A stretch of 12,276 nucleotides of DNA from an uncultured Collinsella sp. (GTDB lineage: Bacteria > Actinomycetota > Coriobacteriia > Coriobacteriales > Coriobacteriaceae). Under the pieces are notes generated by a model. That model saw nothing but the letters and a program-made list of their open reading frames with translations. It was not told the DNA's origin and searched no databases. The stretch spans positions 1 to 12,276 of the forward strand of contig USHS01000020.1 in assembly GCA_900554585.1 (NCBI GenBank), in the 5' to 3' direction. Shown here in pieces: positions 6,582-12,276 of this stretch (its first letter is position 1; each line of letters opens with the position of its first letter). A program made the translations under genes and the position numbers.

Positions 6582-6743
6582 CGCCACGAAAACGGGCTAT
6601 CTACTACGTTTAACCCGCATGGGTCGACCATGCGGGTCTTTTTTGAAAATCGATAAGCCATCTACCTGCGGTTTTAATTTCGCGATGTTTCGTGTGGTCG
6701 AGGGTAGTCGGTAATACGTAGTAGATAGGCCCATTTCGTGGCG
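6582..6743. repeat. Intergenic element E, copy 2: same core, different inverted arms
   Basis: Arms 6582-6609 and 6716-6743 are complementary at 25 of 28 positions (outer CGCCACGAAAA with TTTCGTGGCG, inner TATCTACTACGT with ACGTAGTAGATA). The shared 35-bp core is at 6652-6686, with one difference from copy 1. Core-to-arm distances are similar in the two copies: 42 and 29 bases here, 39 and 26 in copy 1. A strong hairpin terminator is inserted between the left arm and the core (6613-6644), absent from copy 1. Confidence 0.85.
6613..6644 (+). terminator. Rho-independent terminator on the plus strand, inside element E copy 2
   Basis: ACCCGCATGG (6613-6622), loop GTCGA, CCATGCGGGT (6628-6637), then CTTTTTT. 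This is a perfect 10-bp stem with a T-tract, pointing away from the peptidase gene 160 bp upstream. It probably ends that transcript. Confidence 0.88.
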
Positions 6744-6764
6744 AGCAGTCCACTCAAGACAAAG

Positions 6765-6783
6765 CCCGTCCCAAATTGGCTGC
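6765..6783 (-). repeat. 19-bp dispersed motif W (minus orientation)
   Basis: On the minus strand this reads GCAGCCAATTTGGGACGGG, one base different from 5206-5224. A partial plus-strand copy (GGCCAATTTG, 6558-6567) lies on the other side of element E copy 2. The pair forms an outer inverted repeat around it. Confidence 0.6.
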
Positions 6784-6790
6784 CCTACGG

Positions 6791-6836
6791 TCAAACGAAA
6801 GGCCTCCCGATTCCCCGAAGAGAAACGGGAGGCCTT
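6791..6836 (-). terminator. Rho-independent terminator of the giant surface-protein gene
   Basis: On the minus strand AAGGCCTCCCG and CGGGAGGCCTT (6826-6836 with 6799-6809) form an 11-bp stem. Inside it, after a T-T mismatch, TTCTC pairs with GGGAA around a C(TTCG)G tetraloop. The stem is followed by TTTCGTTTG. It lies 39 bp past the stop of the 6875 gene and reads best in that direction. Confidence 0.88.
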
Positions 6837-6874
6837 CTTGTGTCCTAGAGTCCTAAAGCTCTAAGCTCGCAGCC

Positions 6875-9800
6875 TTACTCCGCGCGATGGCGCAGTTTTT
6901 CAATCGCTGCGGCAATCAGCGCCAGCAGGCCGGTTCCGCCAAGCGCTGCGACGGCCACGGCAGTGTTGTCGCCCGTCTCGGCCAGGCTTCCCTTAGCGGC
7001 CTTCTTGCCATTCTTCTTGCCCGAAGGATCCTTGGCATCGGGCTTGGCACCGTTATCCTTGCCGCCTGTCGGTTCCTGTACAACAACAGGCTCAACAACC
7101 TCGACGGTCACCGAAGCAGTGAGCTGCTGAGGCGCCGGCGTCTCCGCAGCGTCATCCTCGGCAAGCGTCGCAATCGCCGCAGCGTCACCGTCAACGGGCA
7201 TCGTCGCGGTAATGACGACGGTTCCGTTCTTGAGGGCCTTGACCTTACCGTTCTCGACCGTAGCGATCGTCGGGTCGGACGAGACCCACGTCACGGCACC
7301 ACGCAGCAGAGCGCCATCGGCCGCATTGCTCGCCGCGGCAGCAAGGTCAATTTCCTTGCCGCGCTCTACCTTGAGCACGGTTTCGGCAGTCGTGGCCTTG
7401 CCGTTTTGGTCAACGATAACGAGGCCCTTGGCCGCCGGGCGCGGCTTAACGCGTACCATGCAGCTGACTGTAAGCTCCGTACCGCGAACCTTACCGCCCA
7501 CGGTCACATCATCGGCACCCCAATCCAGTGCGGGAACATTCTCCCAATCGACGTCGTAGTCCTCCTGACTGTCGTCCTTCATCATCACGGAAACCTTCTT
7601 GGGCAGCGCCTTCAGCACATCGGCGGCAGAGCTTGCCTCAAACACCTCAACGGGAGCGAACGTCGCAGGCCTCACGGGAATCTCGCTTGCCGGCGTCTCG
7701 ACGACCAGCTTGCAGGCCGCCTTGAGCGTCGTGCCCTTAACGGAGCCCTCGATCGTGTGCTCGCCAACGACGGCAAGCTGCTTGTCGAGCCCGTCCGTAT
7801 TCCATGTGACCGCAGCCGTGTCCGTATGGCCGTCGGTATAGGTCACGCTAACGGTCTTAGACAGCTGATCCGTTACCGTAGCGGCCTTCGCATCGCGCTC
7901 GACCGTAATCTGCGGCGCCTCGGCTACCTTATTGATCGTCGTCGTGGAGGTAACGACGACCTCGACCGGCAGGTTGCCGTTCACCGTTACGCCCTTGGCG
8001 ACAACGGTGTTGCCAAAGGTTGCAGCGGCGGCAGGGACCTCGGTCCACGTAATCTCAGACTCCGCCGTCGTCTTGCCGTCCTTCATGCGAACGGTGGCCT
8101 TCACGCCCTTGAGCGCATCTCGCACGACATCGACGGACGAGTTCTCGGGAACGCTAACGCCCGCGACAGGCTCAACGTACGCCGGAATCTCGGCATCGCT
8201 CTTTACAACCGTCACCGTGCATGCGGCCTTGACGGACGTGCCCTCGACCGTGCCCTCAAGCGCAATGTCTCCCAGCTTGCCCAGGGCATCCGTCGTGAGC
8301 GGGGCCTTATCCCAGGTGACGGCAGCAGTCTTCTTTGAGCCGTCGGACATGTTGAGGGTCACCTGGGCAGGCAGCGCGATGTCGTCGGCAGCCGTATTGC
8401 GGGCAACCGAAAGCTGGACGCCAACGACGCTCTCAACAACCGGCTTCAGATTGATCGTAGCCTTGACATCAAAGTTGCCGACCACGGTCTTACCCGTGAC
8501 GATAACGCTCGTGCCGTCCTGCTTAATGGTGAGGGCCTCCTTGGGAGCGGTCCAATCAATCTTTGAATCGACCTCGGAGCCATCCTTCATGGCGACCTTC
8601 ACGGTAGTGGGCAGCGCAGCCACAACAGCCTCGGGCTTCACGCCGTCATCGACCGTCACGACGTCAACGGTACCGGCCAGATGGTCGGGAATCTCGCGCA
8701 GCGGCTTGACGACCTTAATGGTGCACTCCGCCTTCTGGTCCGTGCCGGTGACCGTGCCCTTAACCGTGACCTTGCCCTCCTTGGCAAAGTCTTCGTCGCC
8801 CAGGTCCTCGGTGTTCCACGTCACATCGACCGCGGACTTAGAGCCGTCGGAGTAACCCGCAGTTACGGTCGCGGGCAGCTTGGTACGCGCATCCGCGGCC
8901 TTGGTGTCGCGCTCGACCTCAATGCCCTTGGCAGGATCCAGGCTCACGATATGCGCGGTCACCTTGACCTTGACCGTCACGGTCATGCCGTTGTCCGTCA
9001 GGCCCGTGACCTCAAACTCGTTGCCGGCGCGACCCAGGCTATCGACCTGAGACCACTTAACGGGCGTCTCGTTCTTAGTCTTGCCGTCCTTCATGACTAC
9101 CGTCACCTTGGACGGAAGCTTGTCCATCAGATCCGCGACCTTGGCATTGTCCGCAATCTGAATGTCGGGAATTGACTCAACGTGGTCGGGCGTCTCGGCA
9201 TCCTGGTCCACCACAGTCACATTGCAGGTCACCTTGGCGCCAGTCACCTTCACCGTACCCGTAATCTGCACCGTGCTGGTTCCGTTGAGCACCTCATCTG
9301 TGACGTTGGACAGGTCCCACACGTCAATGTCGAGCAGATCGGTCGATCCGTCGGAATACGTCGCCACAACCTGCTTGGGCATCTGCTGATACAGGTCCTG
9401 CTTGGACGTGCCCCTGGCCACGCTAAACGACTTGGCCTCGAGCTTGGTGATGGTCCGCGGCGCCTCGCGAACGTTGACGTACACGATAGCGTTAACGTTG
9501 TCGATGCCCTTGAGCTTGCCGACGAGCTTATAGGTGCCGGTCTTGGCAAGGGGCTTCTTGATGTCGAGGCCGTCGGTGTCGGCCCACTCTTCGATTTCGA
9601 TGCCGCCAGCATCGCTTTGCGTCATACGATATGAACCATCGGAGAATTTCACGGTCGCCTGATCAGGCAGCTCCAGCGTCGACCCAACGGTAGTGTTAAC
9701 CACAACGACTTCTGGCTGCAGCGCAACCTTTTGAGCCTTCTCGTCGGCAACCGTAACTTTCGCGGTCACGACGCCGTTCTCATCTACGCCGACCTTTTGG

Positions 9801-12276
9801 CCTTCATCGTCAACAAGCGCCATAACAGCCGCAGCATCAAAGCCGAGAACGTGACCAGTCACATAGAAGGTACCGGGGTTCTCGTACAGTTCGGGCGCAA
9901 TCGAAACGGAGCCGTCGCTCAGCTCAACCGCCATCACGGACGGCATCGCCGGAACGGTACCGGCCTTGGTGGTTACGGCAGTCTCACCGTTATCAAACGC
10001 TTTCTCGACAGCAGCAATCACGATCTTAGTCTGGACGGTGACACCGGTGTAGGCGCTATCACTGTATCGATCAAGGCCGTAGGCATATACCTTACCGGTA
10101 ACCGTCGAAACCTTACCCGGCTCTCCGGTATAACTCTGAGCACGGACCTCGTCCCACTGAATCCAAGCGTCTCTCACATTGTTGTCGCTCGTGGTCACCT
10201 TAATATCCCACGGCAGCTCTGGTATGACTCCACTGACAGTAGTAATGCGCTCGGGAACACTCATGGACGTAATAGAGCAAACATCAACGGTAACCGCTGC
10301 TTCCGCACCACCCGAAAGCTTACCCTTGACCTTAAACGAACCATCCTTAGCATATGCATCGGGGGAAATTTCATTCCACGTGACATTCTCGCGCTGCGGG
10401 CCAGCAGACATGTCGCTATCGTACACGACTTCAAGAGAGCGCGGCAAAGCAGGCTCAGTGCCAGGCACGGTCCACACCGTTCCGCCCTGAACGGATGTCG
10501 CCCTATTCACAACCTGAACATTTGCAGTTACGGGAATATCCACAACACTGCTATTGCTGCCCGTATAGTAAGACAGCTGAGCAGTGCCCGAAACGATTCC
10601 GCCTTGGCTCCAGTCAAACCCCTCTGTGTTCCATGTCACGGAAGCGTACTTGGAGTGATAGCTTGGATGGTCTTCGACATCAGGGCTCACCAGGTAGACA
10701 CTAGTCGGAAGCAGCTCTGAACCATCATGTCCTTTAAGAACCTTAATGGTATCAAGCTCCGCCTTCCACTTATCTGTCACGATCACATGGATCGTTGCCG
10801 GGATGTTCGTTCCCGCGACTTTGCCAGTAATGGTGCAGTTCTCCGAAGGATGACTATCATACTCATCCCAATTAATCTTTAGGCCGGAGAACTTGGTCCC
10901 ATCCTTTAATATGCCATCGACGGTTGTATTATCAAGACTGATTTGCTCTCCAGGGTAGATGACATACGTGTCTTCATAAGACTGCACGAGGGCCGGACCA
11001 GCCTCACTGTAGTGATTGATGCCCTTGACCTCTCCACACGTAGCGGTCGCACGAACCCTTGCAAGCGTGCCGGTAATTGTTCCGGTTATCTCATAGTCGC
11101 CCGGTTTGCCGTTTTTGAGGTCCTGCGGAATCTCATCCCATGTATAAAGGGAGTCTCCAGCCCCCCAAAGGCTGTAGTAGTTTCCGTCCGACAGCAAAAA
11201 CTGGTTCGATCCGTAAGAATTAACGAGGCCGACACCAGGAACGAAGGCGATTCTACCCAGATCATCATCAGCAAGGTCGCAAACATTAATAGTCGCTGTT
11301 ACCGGAATATTCGAACCCAAGAAATAACCCGTAATAGTCGACTGGCCCAGCTTGTTCAACGTGTTCTGGCTGATAGCAGGCCATTGGACGGAATAGCTGC
11401 CACGAGAACCGTTCCACATCGTTGCTTCAATGGTATACGGCATATGAATTTGCGCGCCAATGAGCGTACTTACCGAAGTCGCAGATGGCATCTGCAGGGC
11501 GCGAACGTTAACCTTAATAGAGGCGCGATGGGCGCTGCCCAGCGAGACCGGCATAGACGGAGAACCAGGATTGCTTCGGCTATAGCTGATTGAACCTCCG
11601 AGGGTAAAGGAACCCTCCTGAGCAACCATGGAATCCAGGATCGTATCCCAAGTAACGCCACCCTGGACCGTAGACCCGTCGGTGAAAGTCACCTTTACGG
11701 AATATGGAAGGGAGCCGGCACTTGAGCCCGTTGTAGGACGGATGCCAACTGGCGTATCAATGGGTGCAACTTGAGCGATAGAGGCAACCTCTTTAACGAC
11801 GACCGTCGCCTTAACCTCTAGACCAGCAAGAGAAGAAACACCGCAGTCCCCGATAGTACCGGCAACTTCATAAGTGCCAGCCGTCTGGAATCGAGAGGCG
11901 TCAGCATTGTCCCATTTCACAGGGTAGTTATACCAGTACTCGCCATCCGGTCGAGTCACCTTAAGGTGCACGTCAGAGTCAAGGGGCGATTCATCACCAA
12001 CAACACGTTCGTACGTCAACGAGTCCAGGTCAAAATAATCTTTGGCATCCTTCACTGCAACCGTACAAGTAACTTCGCGCCGGTCAAGCCCATCGAGCCT
12101 GCCCTTAACAACAAAAGTACCTGGTTGAGCGTACGAATCGGGATTGACGGAATCCCAATTGATATGAACTGGCTGCGATTCATTTTGATCGAAAGTAACC
12201 ATTGCCTGGTACGGAAGAGACGGCGACATCCCTACTGCCGTCATGCATTCAAATTCGGTTTGAACAGACTTGATTT
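6875..12276 (-). CDS. Giant cell-wall-anchored Ig-repeat surface protein, N-terminus missing
   Basis: At least 1,799 residues are visible. The frame stays open to the right edge, and residues before the Met at 12244 (KSVQTEFEC) continue the repeat pattern with no ribosome-binding site, so the true start lies outside. Numbering from that Met, about 19 Ig-like units of 70-100 residues follow the Big_4 pattern (LP..V.V.YSDGS...V.W......G...V.GTV.GT...A..TV.V; PF07532). Residues 929-1602 are four tandem pairs of two unit types. Residues 1603-1719 are a Big_2-like domain (VTWVSSDPTIATVENGKVKAL). A Gly/Lys/Asp/Pro-rich linker (1720-1753) leads to LAETG (1754-1758), a hydrophobic helix (about 1762-1781) and a basic tail KLRHRAE. 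The role is probably a stalk of an adhesin or other exposed surface protein. Ligand-binding or enzymatic parts, and the signal peptide, would be in the missing N-terminal part. Confidence 0.9.
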   Translation of the reverse strand, partial: IKSVQTEFECMTAVGMSPSLPYQAMVTFDQNESQPVHINWDSVNPDSYAQPGTFVVKGRLDGLDRREVTCTVAVKDAKDYFDLDSLTYERVVGDESPLDSDVHLKVTRPDGEYWYNYPVKWDNADASRFQTAGTYEVAGTIGDCGVSSLAGLEVKATVVVKEVASIAQVAPIDTPVGIRPTTGSSAGSLPYSVKVTFTDGSTVQGGVTWDTILDSMVAQEGSFTLGGSISYSRSNPGSPSMPVSLGSAHRASIKVNVRALQMPSATSVSTLIGAQIHMPYTIEATMWNGSRGSYSVQWPAISQNTLNKLGQSTITGYFLGSNIPVTATINVCDLADDDLGRIAFVPGVGLVNSYGSNQFLLSDGNYYSLWGAGDSLYTWDEIPQDLKNGKPGDYEITGTITGTLARVRATATCGEVKGINHYSEAGPALVQSYEDTYVIYPGEQISLDNTTVDGILKDGTKFSGLKINWDEYDSHPSENCTITGKVAGTNIPATIHVIVTDKWKAELDTIKVLKGHDGSELLPTSVYLVSPDVEDHPSYHSKYASVTWNTEGFDWSQGGIVSGTAQLSYYTGSNSSVVDIPVTANVQVVNRATSVQGGTVWTVPGTEPALPRSLEVVYDSDMSAGPQRENVTWNEISPDAYAKDGSFKVKGKLSGGAEAAVTVDVCSITSMSVPERITTVSGVIPELPWDIKVTTSDNNVRDAWIQWDEVRAQSYTGEPGKVSTVTGKVYAYGLDRYSDSAYTGVTVQTKIVIAAVEKAFDNGETAVTTKAGTVPAMPSVMAVELSDGSVSIAPELYENPGTFYVTGHVLGFDAAAVMALVDDEGQKVGVDENGVVTAKVTVADEKAQKVALQPEVVVVNTTVGSTLELPDQATVKFSDGSYRMTQSDAGGIEIEEWADTDGLDIKKPLAKTGTYKLVGKLKGIDNVNAIVYVNVREAPRTITKLEAKSFSVARGTSKQDLYQQMPKQVVATYSDGSTDLLDIDVWDLSNVTDEVLNGTSTVQITGTVKVTGAKVTCNVTVVDQDAETPDHVESIPDIQIADNAKVADLMDKLPSKVTVVMKDGKTKNETPVKWSQVDSLGRAGNEFEVTGLTDNGMTVTVKVKVTAHIVSLDPAKGIEVERDTKAADARTKLPATVTAGYSDGSKSAVDVTWNTEDLGDEDFAKEGKVTVKGTVTGTDQKAECTIKVVKPLREIPDHLAGTVDVVTVDDGVKPEAVVAALPTTVKVAMKDGSEVDSKIDWTAPKEALTIKQDGTSVIVTGKTVVGNFDVKATINLKPVVESVVGVQLSVARNTAADDIALPAQVTLNMSDGSKKTAAVTWDKAPLTTDALGKLGDIALEGTVEGTSVKAACTVTVVKSDAEIPAYVEPVAGVSVPENSSVDVVRDALKGVKATVRMKDGKTTAESEITWTEVPAAAATFGNTVVAKGVTVNGNLPVEVVVTSTTTINKVAEAPQITVERDAKAATVTDQLSKTVSVTYTDGHTDTAAVTWNTDGLDKQLAVVGEHTIEGSVKGTTLKAACKLVVETPASEIPVRPATFAPVEVFEASSAADVLKALPKKVSVMMKDDSQEDYDVDWENVPALDWGADDVTVGGKVRGTELTVSCMVRVKPRPAAKGLVIVDQNGKATTAETVLKVERGKEIDLAAAASNAADGALLRGAVTWVSSDPTIATVENGKVKALKNGTVVITATMPVDGDAAAIATLAEDDAAETPAPQQLTASVTVEVVEPVVVQEPTGGKDNGAKPDAKDPSGKKNGKKAAKGSLAETGDNTAVAVAALGGTGLLALIAAAIEKLRHRAE
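6878..6985 (-). other. LAETG cell-wall sorting signal
   Basis: This encodes the last 36 residues of the giant protein: LAETGD at 1754-1759, an Ala/Leu-rich membrane segment, then KLRHRAE. It is the tripartite sortase signal with Ala in place of the usual Pro. LAXTG is the motif associated with class E sortases in high-GC Gram-positives (established knowledge). No sortase gene is in the window. Confidence 0.85.
7439..9460 (-). repeat. Four tandem A-B pairs of Ig-like domains (protein-level repeat)
   Basis: Residues 929-1602 divide into A units (929-1014, 1100-1181, 1270-1349, 1436-1518) and B units (1015-1099, 1182-1269, 1350-1435, 1519-1602). A units carry V(E)R(D/N)T, YSDGS or similar, VTWN, and GTVxGTxxKAxC. 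B units begin D/A-x-E-x-P (ETPDHVES, REIPDHLAG, AEIPAYVEP, SEIPVRPAT) and carry a MKDG or MKDD segment. The pair length is about 168 residues. Confidence 0.8.

Noticed and set aside
6887..8338. Long plus-strand open frame of 483 codons opposite the giant surface gene, and others at 7932-8855 and 9731-10720
   Set aside because: These are antisense shadows of the GC-biased, repetitive minus-strand gene. Their translations are low-complexity Arg/Leu- or Ser/Thr-rich sequence without recognisable domains, whereas the minus strand shows clear Ig repeats.
12242..12244. ATG at 12244 as the true start of the giant protein
   Set aside because: The frame is open to the window edge, upstream residues continue the Ig-repeat pattern, and there is no ribosome-binding site or signal peptide.

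Overview
The window is GC-rich, densely coded DNA that looks like a gut actinobacterium of the Coriobacteriia, most likely Collinsella. That assignment is inferred from the mix of features: high GC, an LAETG-type cell-wall anchor, a DUF1667 redox operon and GC-rich palindromic intergenic repeats. No sequence search was possible.

Layout. Positions 1-167 (minus) are the start of thrS, with its own promoter. Positions 404-835 (minus) encode a small two-helix membrane protein with a double zinc ribbon. Positions 836-1643 are a long divergent intergenic region dominated by an orderly array: fourteen copies of a 15-bp motif (consensus TCTYRATCTGTAACA) in strictly alternating orientation every 40-41 bp, which gives seven tandem 80-bp hairpin units. 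Positions 1644-4879 (plus) are a tight three-gene operon: a GlpA-like FAD dehydrogenase with a C-terminal [2Fe-2S] domain, a second FAD/NAD oxidoreductase, and a DUF1667 cysteine-rich protein. Together they resemble the glycerol-3-phosphate or 2-hydroxyacid oxidising module of anaerobes. Positions 5362-6450 (plus) encode an M24B Xaa-Pro peptidase. Positions 6875-12276 (minus) encode the C-terminal 1,799 residues of a giant surface protein. It has about 19 Big_4-like Ig repeats, one Big_2-like domain and an LAETG sorting signal, and its N-terminus lies outside the window.

The two intergenic regions flanking the peptidase gene carry the same composite repeat. Each has a roughly 65-bp palindrome (R) followed about 40 bp later by a roughly 160-bp element (E). 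The E elements share a nearly identical 35-bp core, but the core is enclosed by long inverted-repeat arms whose sequences differ between the two copies while remaining self-complementary.

Main points of interest. The 937-1473 alternating-repeat array has loops that also pair internally in the same register despite sequence change. The E elements have a conserved core inside swapped or covarying stems. Both look like undescribed structured RNA or DNA elements. The protein-coding genes are mostly recognisable families.
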